Shown one piece after another: positions 1-10,400 of a stretch of 12,773 nucleotides of DNA (positions are counted from its first letter, which is position 1; every line of letters starts with the position of its first letter). The notes under the pieces were generated by a model. It was not told the origin of the DNA and ran no database searches. It was given only the letters and a program-made list of their open reading frames with translations. Source of the DNA: Saprospiraceae bacterium (GTDB taxonomy: Bacteria > Bacteroidota > Bacteroidia > Chitinophagales > Saprospiraceae); the NCBI GenBank assembly GCA_017995875.1, contig JAGOIB010000057.1, positions 1 to 12,773 on the forward strand, read 5' to 3'. The position numbers and the translations under genes were made by a program.

Positions 1-2864
1 TAGCTGTCAATGGGCAAACGAGTATTGATATTACGCTCCAAACCGATAGGCAATTGCTGGAAGATGTGGTGGTGGTTGGTTACAAAAAGGAAATCAAGAG
101 TAATATTTCCAGTGCAATCTCAACGGTAAAGGCCGAAAACATCAATCATCTTCCACTCAGCGGACTTGATCAGGCCCTTCAGGGACAAGCCGCCGGGGTT
201 CAGGTCACACAGACTACCGGAGCTCCAGGAGATGATATTGCTGTTCGTATCCGTGGTGCAGGGACACTCGGAAACAACAACCCGCTCTACATCATTGATG
301 GTGTGCCTACCACCGGAAACATCAATATGTTTTCGATTTCCGACATTGAGTCGATTGAAATATTGAAAGATGCCGCATCCGCATCCATCTATGGGTCGCG
401 TAGTGCTAATGGGGTGATTGTCATCACGACAAAAAAAGGAAAGAAAGGTGCTCCTACCTTTAGTTTTGACTCCTATTACGGGATCCAGGAAGCAAACCGC
501 CTACCGGAATTGCTCAACACTGAAGAATATCTGCTGATACGCAATGAAGCGATCAATAATGCCAATAGCCTGCGCGATCCGATTCGTCAACTTGATACAT
601 ATGATCTGGCCATCCTTGATACACTTGGTGATGTCAATTGGCTGGATCAGGTTTTTAATCCAGCACCTACCCAACGCTATTCATTATCTGCATCAGGTGG
701 TGGGGACAATGGTAGCTTTTATCTCATGGGAGAATATTCAAGCCAGGAAGGTGTATTCAAAAAACAGAAGTACGATAAATATCTGCTCCGCTTCAATGGC
801 GACATAGGCACCAAACGATTCAGGGTGGGAAATAATATTTCCTTTTCCTACACCGATCGCGATGTCATCAACAGCTCCGGTGACGGTGGAGGACCAGGCA
901 ATGAATTGAGTGGTATTCGCTATGCATTGATTGCTGCTCCTGTATTTCCGATCTATGATGACAACGGAAATTATATCAACACCTCAGCCTCCCTTGGTGA
1001 TCCAACGTTGTATGGTGATGGTAATGCAAATCCACTCGCGTTTATTGATCACACCGATTGGACTGTTCAACGATATCGTTTTTTTGGAAATGTATTTGCT
1101 GAATACAAAATCCTGGACAACCTGACATTCAGGACCAATCTTGGTGCAGATGTGCTCTTTCAAAATGAAACTATTTTTAAAGAAAGACTTTCTGCAGCCA
1201 TTTATGATCCAACATCTCTCAGCAGAGGCAATGTAACGGATCGCACGATGATCTGGAACAATACGCTTGATTATTCCACATCCATCGGCGCTGCAAAAGA
1301 TCACAATGTCAGTTTGTTGCTTGGTATGGAAGCGATTGACAACCGCACGGATTATCTCGGAGCATCCGCCAGAAACTTTTTTCTCACTGACCCCAATTTT
1401 CAGTTTATTGATGTCAGTGTAACACAAGAATTAGGTGACATCGATGCATCCGGTGTTGCTACTGAATGGGGGCTCCTTTCCTATTTCGCGCAGGCAGGTT
1501 ATAATTACAGGAGTAAGTATGTCATCAATGGTTCGGTGCGTCGTGACGGATCTTCCAGGTTCGGAAAAGCAAACCGATATGCTGTGTTCCCTGCTGTATC
1601 CGTTGCATGGAATATATCTAACGAATCTTTCTTTGATAACATGGATGTGATTTCCAGCATGAAACTCCGGGCAAGCTGGGGACAACAAGGAAATCAGGAA
1701 ATCGGGAACTATCCATATAGCTCCTTGGTGGAAACAGGAATCCTTGAATATCCTTTTGGCGGTGTCATCACTACCGGAACTGAAATCGTGGAAACGGGAA
1801 ATGAGAATATCAAGTGGGAGACTACAACACAAACTGATTTTGGTATTGATCTGAGTCTATGGAATGATCAGGTGTCGATCATTGCCGATTATTATATCAA
1901 GCGCACAGATGATATCCTCGTCCGCGTTCCTTTACCACAATCTGCCGGAGCATTCAATCCTCCTTATGTCAATGCAGGTACAGTAGAAAATAAGGGATTG
2001 GAGTTTGCACTCAGTTATCGTCACACGACCAATGACTGGCATTATGAAATCGGTGCCAATATCGCTACGATTGACAACAAGGTAATCTCTCTTGCAGGTA
2101 CAGAACCATTGCTTGGTGGATTTGGATTATCAGATGGTCCTATCACACGTACTGAACCGGGATATCCATTGGGCTCGTTCTATCTCTATCAAATGGAAGG
2201 CATATTCCAGACCCAGGAAGAGATTGATGCAAGTCCGTTTCAATCTATAGATACAAGACCCGGCGATATCAAGTTTGCCAATCTCAATGGGGATACACTG
2301 ATCAATGATCAGGACCGCGCACACATAGGTAATCCGTTTCCGGATTTTACGCTTGGCTTAAACCTGAGCGTTCGTTATAAAAACTTTGACCTCTCCTTGC
2401 TCGTGCAAGGTGTCTTTGGAAATGATGTGTATTTCCTCTATGGAAACTTTGCTTACGAAACCCAACTTCGCGGCTTTAACAGCTATGCTAAAATCCTGGA
2501 TCGCTGGACACCCACCAATACAAATACAGACATCCCCAAAGTCAGTGTTGATGATCGCAATAACAATCGCAGGATCTCCACACGATTTTTGGAAGATGGA
2601 TCTTATGTACGGGTTCGAAACGTGACACTGGGCTATACCTTTAACAACCTCTTGAAAACAGATAAAATCAAAGACCTCCGTCTTTACGTTTCTGCTCAGA
2701 ATCTATTCACGTTTACCAAATATTCCGGACTCGATCCGGAAATACAGGCGAATACCAACGATACGCAGGGCTATAATGTATCCTCAGATCTTGCGGTAGG
2801 TATTGACTGGGGTACTGTCCCTGCTCCACGTACTTTTCTTGTCGGTATGAACATCAAATTTTAA
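1..2864 (+). CDS. SusC/RagA-family TonB-linked outer-membrane transporter, N-terminus missing
   Basis: Outer-membrane beta-barrel that imports ligands delivered by its SusD partner, powered by TonB-ExbBD. The frame is open from the window edge (first complete codon at 3) to TAA at 2862-2864, about 953 residues, so the true start lies upstream. The visible N-terminus (VNGQTSIDITLQ) looks like the end of a CarboxypepD_reg-like domain. It is followed by the SusC TonB-box-like stretch EDVVVVGY (about residues 20-27) and a plug domain containing RIRGAGTLGNNNPLYIIDG and IESIEILKDAASASIYGSR. The rest is a barrel with many aromatic-ended strands, closing with FLVGMNIKF, a typical C-terminal beta-signal. 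Full SusC proteins run about 1000-1100 aa, so roughly 50-150 residues are missing. The substrate cannot be read from the sequence. It is the first visible gene of a four-gene operon; the promoter is outside the window. Confidence 0.96.
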   Translation, partial: AVNGQTSIDITLQTDRQLLEDVVVVGYKKEIKSNISSAISTVKAENINHLPLSGLDQALQGQAAGVQVTQTTGAPGDDIAVRIRGAGTLGNNNPLYIIDGVPTTGNINMFSISDIESIEILKDAASASIYGSRSANGVIVITTKKGKKGAPTFSFDSYYGIQEANRLPELLNTEEYLLIRNEAINNANSLRDPIRQLDTYDLAILDTLGDVNWLDQVFNPAPTQRYSLSASGGGDNGSFYLMGEYSSQEGVFKKQKYDKYLLRFNGDIGTKRFRVGNNISFSYTDRDVINSSGDGGGPGNELSGIRYALIAAPVFPIYDDNGNYINTSASLGDPTLYGDGNANPLAFIDHTDWTVQRYRFFGNVFAEYKILDNLTFRTNLGADVLFQNETIFKERLSAAIYDPTSLSRGNVTDRTMIWNNTLDYSTSIGAAKDHNVSLLLGMEAIDNRTDYLGASARNFFLTDPNFQFIDVSVTQELGDIDASGVATEWGLLSYFAQAGYNYRSKYVINGSVRRDGSSRFGKANRYAVFPAVSVAWNISNESFFDNMDVISSMKLRASWGQQGNQEIGNYPYSSLVETGILEYPFGGVITTGTEIVETGNENIKWETTTQTDFGIDLSLWNDQVSIIADYYIKRTDDILVRVPLPQSAGAFNPPYVNAGTVENKGLEFALSYRHTTNDWHYEIGANIATIDNKVISLAGTEPLLGGFGLSDGPITRTEPGYPLGSFYLYQMEGIFQTQEEIDASPFQSIDTRPGDIKFANLNGDTLINDQDRAHIGNPFPDFTLGLNLSVRYKNFDLSLLVQGVFGNDVYFLYGNFAYETQLRGFNSYAKILDRWTPTNTNTDIPKVSVDDRNNNRRISTRFLEDGSYVRVRNVTLGYTFNNLLKTDKIKDLRLYVSAQNLFTFTKYSGLDPEIQANTNDTQGYNVSSDLAVGIDWGTVPAPRTFLVGMNIKF

Positions 2865-2867
2865 ATC

Positions 2868-4313
2868 ATGAGAAACAACATATATACCTCCATCCTTTTT
2901 GTCCTGCTCTGCACCTGGGGTACATCATGCACCGATGTGCTGGATAAAGAACCCCTTGGTGTCCTCGATGCAGATAATTATTTCAAGACTGCCGACGATG
3001 CTATACAAGGCATAAATGCCACCTACCAGCCATTGCTCATGAACAATGAGAACAACAATTTTTATTGGGTATTTGGTACCCTTGCTTCTGAAGAAGCGTT
3101 GGCAGGTGGTGATGGTTCCCGTCCCGGATTAATTGAGATTGACATTATGCAACATACTCCCGCAACCCAGGAAATAAATGATTTCTGGAAATTGAATTAT
3201 ACCGGGATTGTTCAGGCCAATACGGTGATTTCAAAAACACCACAGGTCGATGCAGATCAGGACCTGAAGAACAGAATTATCGGCGAGGGGCTTTTCCTCA
3301 GGTCATATTATCACTTTCTCCTCACACAAGTGTTTGGTGATGTGCCGCTGATCCTGAAAATACAATCACCGGATGAAGTCAATGTCTCACAAACTCCTAA
3401 AGCTGAAGTGTGGGCGCAGATTGCTGTAGATTGTGAGTTAGCTGCAACGTTGCTCCCATTGAGCTATTCCGGAAACGATGTAGGGCGTGTTACAAAAGGA
3501 GCTGCGCTTGCACTTGCTGCAAAAGCATATCTCTATCTTAAGGATTATCAATCTGTCGTCAATAGGGTCTCCGACATTAAAGCACTTGGGATCTATTCAC
3601 TCCAGGAAGATTACAGGAATAACTTTTATGATTCTACACAAAACAATAGTGAGTCTGTGTGGGAAATTCAACACGAGAATCTTGAACTGGGTGTTGGCAA
3701 CTTTCTGAATCAATGGTGGCTTTCCAAGAAAGTTATGGACGGTTATGGTTTCTGCGAAGTCAGTATGGAATTTGTTAGTGCCTTTGAGCCTAATGACCCG
3801 AGACTGAAGTTTACCGTGGCCCGTCACAATGAACCCTATTTTGGTGTTACGTACAAGGCTTCTTACTCCTCTACCGGGGCCAGCCCCAGAAAATACCTTC
3901 AAAATGACAGCGAGGTGACACAAAAATCGGATGGAAGCATCAATTATACGGCAATACGATACGCAGATGTATTACTTTGGGAGGCAGAATCATTGGCAGA
4001 GCTTGGAAGAACATCTGAGGCTCTGGTTCCTTTAGAAACTGTACGCGCACGCGCACGTGCCCAGGCAGTTGATCCGGCAAGTACTCTCCCCGCTATCACA
4101 ACGACCAATCAACTTGAACTGATTGACATCATTCGTCATGAACGACTTGTTGAATTGGGGTTTGAAATGCATCGCTTTTTTGATCTTGTCAGATGGGGTA
4201 TTGCTGCTGATGTGATTGATGGATTTATAGCAGGTAAAAACGAAGTTTTCCCTATCCCTCAAACAGAACTTGATCTCAATCCGAATCTCATCCAAAACCC
4301 AAACTATAATTAA
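2868..4313 (+). CDS. SusD/RagB-family surface lipoprotein, nutrient-binding partner of SusC
   Basis: Surface lipoprotein that caps the SusC barrel and binds the substrate. The start at 2868 is 3 nt after the susC stop and immediately opens a lipoprotein signal, with lipobox WGTSC and the lipidated Cys at residue 21 followed by TDVLDKEP. Family hallmarks are ADNYFKTADDAIQGINATY (N-terminal SusD domain), LRSYYHFLLTQVFGDVPLI (about 144-162), AIRYADVLLWEAESLAELG with VRARARA (TPR-like helix region, about 363-395), RHERLVELGFEMHRFFDLVRWG (about 424-445) and a C-terminal PIPQTELDLNPNLIQNPNY. At 481 aa it is in the usual 450-600 aa range and intact. No Shine-Dalgarno is visible, as is usual in Bacteroidota. 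Its position directly after susC is the canonical order and implies a functional SusCD pair. Ligand identity is unknown. Confidence 0.96.
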   Translation: MRNNIYTSILFVLLCTWGTSCTDVLDKEPLGVLDADNYFKTADDAIQGINATYQPLLMNNENNNFYWVFGTLASEEALAGGDGSRPGLIEIDIMQHTPATQEINDFWKLNYTGIVQANTVISKTPQVDADQDLKNRIIGEGLFLRSYYHFLLTQVFGDVPLILKIQSPDEVNVSQTPKAEVWAQIAVDCELAATLLPLSYSGNDVGRVTKGAALALAAKAYLYLKDYQSVVNRVSDIKALGIYSLQEDYRNNFYDSTQNNSESVWEIQHENLELGVGNFLNQWWLSKKVMDGYGFCEVSMEFVSAFEPNDPRLKFTVARHNEPYFGVTYKASYSSTGASPRKYLQNDSEVTQKSDGSINYTAIRYADVLLWEAESLAELGRTSEALVPLETVRARARAQAVDPASTLPAITTTNQLELIDIIRHERLVELGFEMHRFFDLVRWGIAADVIDGFIAGKNEVFPIPQTELDLNPNLIQNPNYN

Positions 4314-4319
4314 TCTTCT

Positions 4320-7300
4320 ATGAAGTATTTGATCTGCACGATATTCTTTATTGGCCTTTGTACTGTCTGTGCAAATGTGAGCATGGCCCAGGCCGGCCAA
4401 ATTGCAATAGCCCGTGTAGAAGAGATGCCAAATGAGCCTTCACCTTATTTCATGCGTGACTGGAAGAATGTCGCTACTGCATATGATTCATTTGTGTATG
4501 ATATTCAGAAGAGTGGCCAGTACCTGCCACTTGTTTTTGTTAAATCACAAGGGACGAATTATCCTGAGCGTCCGTCTTTTGGTCTGGACACATATGTAGG
4601 TACTAACAGTAACAACAATGGAGAAGGTATCAATGTATTGCCATCGCTGGTGAGTGCTTCCCTGGTAGGCATTGATAAGACCAATCAGTTTGGAAGGAAT
4701 TGGGTCCTCATGAGTCAGGATTATTTCAACAAAGGCAACGGAGAGTTTCTGTATCTCAACAATATTGGTGGCCACAGTGGAAGTGACTGGTGGTATGATA
4801 TGATGCCCAATATTTATTTCTATCAGCTCTATGATCTGTATGGCAAAATAGGTGATGCAGAAAATCAATTTCATCAGGTAGCTGATCGGATGTCCGGAGC
4901 AGTAAGTGCCATGGGAGGGAGTGCTACACCATGGACACGTGCTTCGATGAATTACCGTGCATGGGATTTTCTTCATATGCAACCAAATCCAGATGGCGTG
5001 CATGAACCCGAGGCTGCCGGAGCTTATGCCTGGTTGCTGTATCATGCGTATAAAGAAACAGGTGATGAGTCTTATTTACGTGCTGCTGAATGGAGCATGG
5101 AATTCCTTGTCAACTTAAACTCAAATCCATCGTACGAATTACAGCTTCCCTACGGCGCTTATGTTGCTGCAAAAATGAATGCGGAAATCGGCACTGAATA
5201 TAATATTGAAAAATTATTATTCTGGATATTCAATCGCGGACCGCTTCGTGGTTGGGGTACGATTGTAGGGACATGGAATGGCATTGATGTTTCAGGACTT
5301 GTAGGTGAAGCCAACGATGGAGGTAATGATTATGCTTTTCAATTGAATGGAGTACAACAAGCCGGCAATCTTGTTCCTCTGGTCCGATATGACAAACGAT
5401 TTGCCAGAACGGTTGGTAAATGGATGCTCAATCTGGCCAACGCCACAAGACTTATGTATCCCGGTTCTTTACCAAGTCATCTGCAGGATGCTTACAATTG
5501 GTCTTCGGTCCATGATCCTGAAGGTGTGATGGGCTATGAAGCATTGCGTGAAGTCTGGACGGGCCTGAGCCCCTATTCAACCGGTGATGCACTCAAAGGA
5601 GGATGGGCAGGTACAAACCTTTCACTTTACAGCACATCATCTATTGGATACCTTGGCTCATTGCTTGAAAAAACCAATCAGGAAAAGATCCTCAAACTTG
5701 ATTTACTCAAGACTGATTTTTTCAACGATGAGGCCTATCCATCTTATCTCCTCTTCAATCCATACGTGAGTACAAAATCTGTTTTGATCGATGCAGGTGA
5801 CGGGCCAACAGATATCTACGATGCCATCTCTGAATCCTTTCTGGTGCAGAATGTATCAGGACCGGTTTCGATTGATATACCAGCAGATCAAGCTATTTCA
5901 ATTGTATTAGCGCCAGCCGGTGGTACGATCACCTATGATAATGACAAGATGCTGATCAATGACGTAGTCGTTGATTACAGACAATCACAAATTGCCTACA
6001 ACTATCCTCCAAGAATACAGGCGTTTGCAACAGAACGCTATACCGTAGAAAAAAATAGTACACTAACATTTTATGGAAAAGGAATAGACCAGGAAACAAA
6101 AGATCTGGTGTATACTTTCTTTTTACCGAATGATACGACATCAGGGCTTGTTAAAACAACGAATTGGATAGCACCTGATGAAGAGGGGACATTTGATATA
6201 AAACTGGTTGTTGAAGATGAAGCCCAACAAACAGACACTGCCATCATCACAGTTAATGTGGTCAGCGAAATAAATTATGCTCCCGTCATTGTTAGCCTTA
6301 AAGCAGACAAGAAATATACTACACCAGGCGGGATGATCCGGCTTACTGCCGAAGTAACAGATCCTAACGATGATCCGATCACTTATACCTGGTCAGCTAA
6401 TGACGGACAGATTATTGGTTCGGATGATATAGGCGATTGGCTGGCGCCAGGAATTGAAGGAATCTATACTGTTCAACTCATGGTGTCTGATGGGCGGGGA
6501 GGAACTGCAACAGCAAGCATACAGTTGCTGGTTCAAGATCCGTCGTTACATACAGAAGGCAGCATCATAGCATGGTATCCATTTGAAGGTAACGCCTTTG
6601 ATATCAGTGGACATCAATTGAATGGTACCGTGTTCGGAGCTAAGCTCACATCGGATACGCTTGGCAATCCTTCTGCAGCATACTTTTTTGATGGCATCAA
6701 TGATCATATACGTGTTGCCAACGAAGCCATTTTGAATTTTACCAAAGGAATTACTGTATCATTCTTTGCAACCCCTCAATTGATTGGGGACAAAGAACGG
6801 TTTATGATTTCGCATGGCAGCTGGCAGAATCGCTGGAAAATCTCTATCACACCTGAAAGAAAAGTACGCTGGACATTGAAGAGTGTTAGTGGACAAGTCA
6901 GGGATATGGATTCAGAGACGATACTGGAAGAAAACAAAGACTATCACATTGCCGGCAGTTACGATGGCAGGTTTATGTTGTTATATATCAATGGACGACT
7001 TGAGAATTTTATCTCCTTTAGTGGAGATATCAATCCTAGTCCGGTTGAACTTGAAATCGGGCAGGCTTCTCCGGATGAACAGATGTACAATTTCAGGGGA
7101 AATATGGATGATGTCCGCATCTATGATTTCGCATTATTGCCTGATTCCATTGCTGCGCAAAGTGGTCATGTCATTACAGGCATATCTGATCCTTCAACGG
7201 CATCGCCCCTTGAATGGAAAGTGTATCCAAATCCGGCGAGCAACAAAATCACTGTGGAGTTAGGAACAGATGAAGGAAATACTATCGCTTCGGATTTCAA

Positions 7301-7463
7301 ACTGGTCATAACAGATAGCAAAGGAGCGGAAGTATGGAAAGGTTCTTTCGGTGAATCAAGGATGAAAGCGATTGACATTTCAAGACTGAACCCTGGCGTG
7401 CATTTCATTCATCTTGAAAAAGCAGGAAACATTTGGATAAAAGAATTTATCACTATACAATAA
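4320..7463 (+). CDS. T9SS-exported multidomain protein: putative alpha/alpha-toroid catalytic domain, two PKD/Ig-like domains, LamG, sorting domain
   Basis: Secreted 1047-aa protein. A Sec signal peptide with probable cleavage after SMA (residue 23) supports the start, 6 nt after the SusD gene. Residues about 30-555 form a large domain with helix-rich stretches and paired aromatics (SDWWYDMMPNIYFYQLYDLYG; HEPEAAGAYAWLLYHAYKETGDE at 228-250; GEANDGGNDYAFQLN at 329-343), resembling (alpha/alpha)-toroid glycosidases or lyases. I cannot assign a family. E229/E231, E330, D333 and D337 are only candidate active-site acids. Two PKD/Ig-like domains follow (about 561-650, opening NYPPRI, and 652-742, opening NYAPVI), then a LamG/ConA-like domain (747-947) with WQNRWKIS. 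A T9SS type A sorting domain (966-1047, WKVYPNPAS) ends it. Inference: it is the degradative or surface-processing enzyme of the operon; it could instead be non-catalytic and binding only. Domain calls are firmer than function. Confidence 0.82.
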   Translation: MKYLICTIFFIGLCTVCANVSMAQAGQIAIARVEEMPNEPSPYFMRDWKNVATAYDSFVYDIQKSGQYLPLVFVKSQGTNYPERPSFGLDTYVGTNSNNNGEGINVLPSLVSASLVGIDKTNQFGRNWVLMSQDYFNKGNGEFLYLNNIGGHSGSDWWYDMMPNIYFYQLYDLYGKIGDAENQFHQVADRMSGAVSAMGGSATPWTRASMNYRAWDFLHMQPNPDGVHEPEAAGAYAWLLYHAYKETGDESYLRAAEWSMEFLVNLNSNPSYELQLPYGAYVAAKMNAEIGTEYNIEKLLFWIFNRGPLRGWGTIVGTWNGIDVSGLVGEANDGGNDYAFQLNGVQQAGNLVPLVRYDKRFARTVGKWMLNLANATRLMYPGSLPSHLQDAYNWSSVHDPEGVMGYEALREVWTGLSPYSTGDALKGGWAGTNLSLYSTSSIGYLGSLLEKTNQEKILKLDLLKTDFFNDEAYPSYLLFNPYVSTKSVLIDAGDGPTDIYDAISESFLVQNVSGPVSIDIPADQAISIVLAPAGGTITYDNDKMLINDVVVDYRQSQIAYNYPPRIQAFATERYTVEKNSTLTFYGKGIDQETKDLVYTFFLPNDTTSGLVKTTNWIAPDEEGTFDIKLVVEDEAQQTDTAIITVNVVSEINYAPVIVSLKADKKYTTPGGMIRLTAEVTDPNDDPITYTWSANDGQIIGSDDIGDWLAPGIEGIYTVQLMVSDGRGGTATASIQLLVQDPSLHTEGSIIAWYPFEGNAFDISGHQLNGTVFGAKLTSDTLGNPSAAYFFDGINDHIRVANEAILNFTKGITVSFFATPQLIGDKERFMISHGSWQNRWKISITPERKVRWTLKSVSGQVRDMDSETILEENKDYHIAGSYDGRFMLLYINGRLENFISFSGDINPSPVELEIGQASPDEQMYNFRGNMDDVRIYDFALLPDSIAAQSGHVITGISDPSTASPLEWKVYPNPASNKITVELGTDEGNTIASDFKLVITDSKGAEVWKGSFGESRMKAIDISRLNPGVHFIHLEKAGNIWIKEFITIQ

Positions 7464-7497
7464 TCATATCTATATCACTAACAACAAAATCAATTTA

Positions 7498-10400
7498 ATG
7501 ATGAGAAGAGTTTACGCATGGCTGATGCCTATCTGGTTGTTGGCAAGCATGGTACCCGACATTCGCGCACAGCAAATTGTGGCGAGTTACGATTTTAACG
7601 GAAACGCGAAAGATGTTTCCTCGTATGGCAATAATGCATCCATTCATGGTGCAACGTTGACCCAAGACCGTTTTGGAGTAGCCAATCAGGCTTTCCTCTT
7701 TGACGGAGTACAAAGTCACCTGGTGGCCAATAATGCCGCTCAATTGCAATCTGCAAATACCTCTGTTAGTTTCTGGGTGAGAGTGGATGAGGTACCCGCA
7801 CAAGGTGAAGTGTATTTGCTTTCCTTCGGAGGTTGGCAAGAGCGTTGGAAAATTTCTTTACCCTCGCATGGTAAACCGATATGGACAACACATGCCACAT
7901 CATGTTGCTCTGATTTGGATTCCGGCAATCCCCTCACAGTGGGTGCCTGGACACATCTGGTCATGGTACATGATGGTGCAAAAGACCTGATCTATGTCAA
8001 TGGCGTGGTGGCCAATTCAAAAGATTCACCAGGCGATCTGGCAACGACGACTCACCCGCTGGGTATTGGCTTTGATCCGATCGATAGTGACTACTTTTTC
8101 AAAGGAGCCATGGACGAGATTAACATCTTTGATGGAGCATTGACAGAAACTCAAATTGCTGACTTATACACAACACAGTCAACACCTCCACCAGTATTCA
8201 ATGAATTAGTTGCGCATTATTCTTTCAGTGGAAATTATCGTGATGAATCTACCTATGGAAATCATGCCACCGGTAAAGGTGTAGAATTCATCCCAGACCG
8301 TTTCGGTTTCGGAAAGAAAGGAGCCAGTTTCGATGGAGCGACTTCCGGTGTTACAGCAGCTAATTCTTCCCAATTGAATTCAGCAACTACAACGGTGTCC
8401 TTTTGGGTCAATCCAAATACTCTTCCTGCAAGCGGTGAGGCATATCTGCTTTCATTTGGCGGATGGCAGGAACGCTACAAAGTATCCCTGCCCAGCCATG
8501 GTAAAATGGTATGGACTACACATGCAGCAACTTGTTGTTCAGACTTAGATGCAGGAGGTGGCAATGAACTCGTACCCGGTAAATGGACACATGCCGCTTT
8601 CGTGCATGATGGGACGAAGGATAAAATATTTGTCAATGGTGTTCTCGTAGCTGAAAAAGATTCTCCGGGTGACCTTGCCAATACAACACATCCTTTAGGT
8701 ATCGGATACGATCCTATTGATGTAGCCAATTACTTTGACGGATCGCTAGATGAGGTTCAGATCTACAACTACGCGCTGACGGATGGTGAAATCACCAACC
8801 TGTACAATGAACAAAACTCAGCCATTATTGATCCAAACCCAGTGGTACTGGATCTACCAATGACTGGAGACTTAAAGGATGTCAGCCAGTTTGGCAACGA
8901 TGCACAATCATCCAATGCGCAAATGACCTATGACCGTTTTGGGTATGCTAACAACGCGGTTGCTATCAATCCAACCGATCAGACAGATCTGACCGTTGAT
9001 AATTCTACACAGTATAATTCAGATTGGACTTCTGTTAGTTTCTGGGTTAAAATGAATGAACTGCCTCCTACCGGTGAAGTATACCTGATGTCGTTTGGCG
9101 GATGGCAGGAACGTTGGAAGATATCTTTACCAAGTCATGGTAAGGTGGTTTGGACAACCTATGCTACTTCATGCTGCTCTGATATGGATGCAGGTGCGGG
9201 CAATGAATTAGTACCTGGGGCATGGACACATGTAGTCGCTGTACACGGTACTGCTCAGGATAAAATATTTATTAATGGCGTATTAGCCGCTGCTAAAGAT
9301 GTTGGTGGTCCATTACACGATACTAAATACCCACTGGGTATAGGATGGGATCCAATTGATAAGGGTAGTTATATCAATGGTGATATGGATGAAGTTCAAA
9401 TCTGGACACATCCATTGACCGACCAGGAAGTAGCTGATCTCTATGCTGCTCAAAGCGCACCACCGGTCTTTGCAGGTGATCTGGTAGCCGATTATGGACT
9501 GAATGCAAATGCAAAAGATGATTCACCTTATCGCAATAATGGTGATGTATCCGGAGCTATAGCTACGACTGATCGTTTTGGCAGGGCTAATCATGCAATG
9601 AATTTTGATGGAGCCAGTGGTGTTACTGCTGACAACTCACCGCAATTAAATTCACCAAAGGCCAGTGTTAGTTTCTGGGTCAATCCTAATTCTCTTCCTG
9701 CCAGTGGTGAAGCTTATTTGCTATCCTTTGGTGGTTGGCAGGAACGTTGGAAGATTTCTTTACCAAGTCATGGTAAAGCTGTTTGGACTACACATGCAAC
9801 ATCATGCTGCTCTGATCTGGATGCAGGTGGTGGAAATGAATTGGTGCCAGGCACCTGGACACATATGGTGATGGTACACGATGGTGTCAAGGACTATATT
9901 TATGTCAATGGTGTTGAGGCCAATTCAAAAGATTCACCAGGTGATCTTGCCAACACAGTTCATCCATTAGGTATTGGCTATGATCCTATTGATGTTGCCA
10001 ATTATTTCGATGGAAGATTGGATGATGTCCAACTTTATCAATCCGCGTTGACTGCACCTGAAGTGGCTGCGCTTTATGCCGCACAGGCTGCTGATCCGGG
10101 AGAGACTGATCTTACAGCGCCAGACGCACCTGCAGGCCTTGAAGGCACTGTCAGCTTTACCAATGTATCGCTTACATGGCAACCTTCTGTGGATGGTGAA
10201 TCCGGCATAGCAGGTTATAATGTTTATCAGGACGGGGTACAGATTCAGACTACTGTAGAAACCAATGCAACTATATCAGGATTGACACCTCTGACTGAAT
10301 ATGAGTTTGGTGTCTCTGCTGTGGATCTCGCAGGTAATGAATCTGCTACATCCTTTATCACCCTGGTGTCAGGAATGGATGAAACGCCGGACATCACCCC

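Noticed and set aside
54..56. TTG as the start of the SusC gene
   Set aside because: The frame is open upstream to the window edge and encodes typical pre-plug domain sequence (VNGQTSIDITLQ). The gene is truncated by the window, not started here.
984..1427. 147-codon open frame on the minus strand inside the SusC gene
   Set aside because: It is a shadow frame opposite conserved barrel-coding sequence, with no signal or known domain.
4040..4060. Alternating purine-pyrimidine run that could adopt Z-DNA
   Set aside because: It encodes the VRARARA segment common in SusD proteins, so codon content explains it.
7464..7497. Internal promoter between the third and fourth genes
   Set aside because: The 34-nt gap is only A/T rich. 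I see no convincing Bacteroidota -33/-7 promoter pair in or just before it, so co-transcription is simpler.
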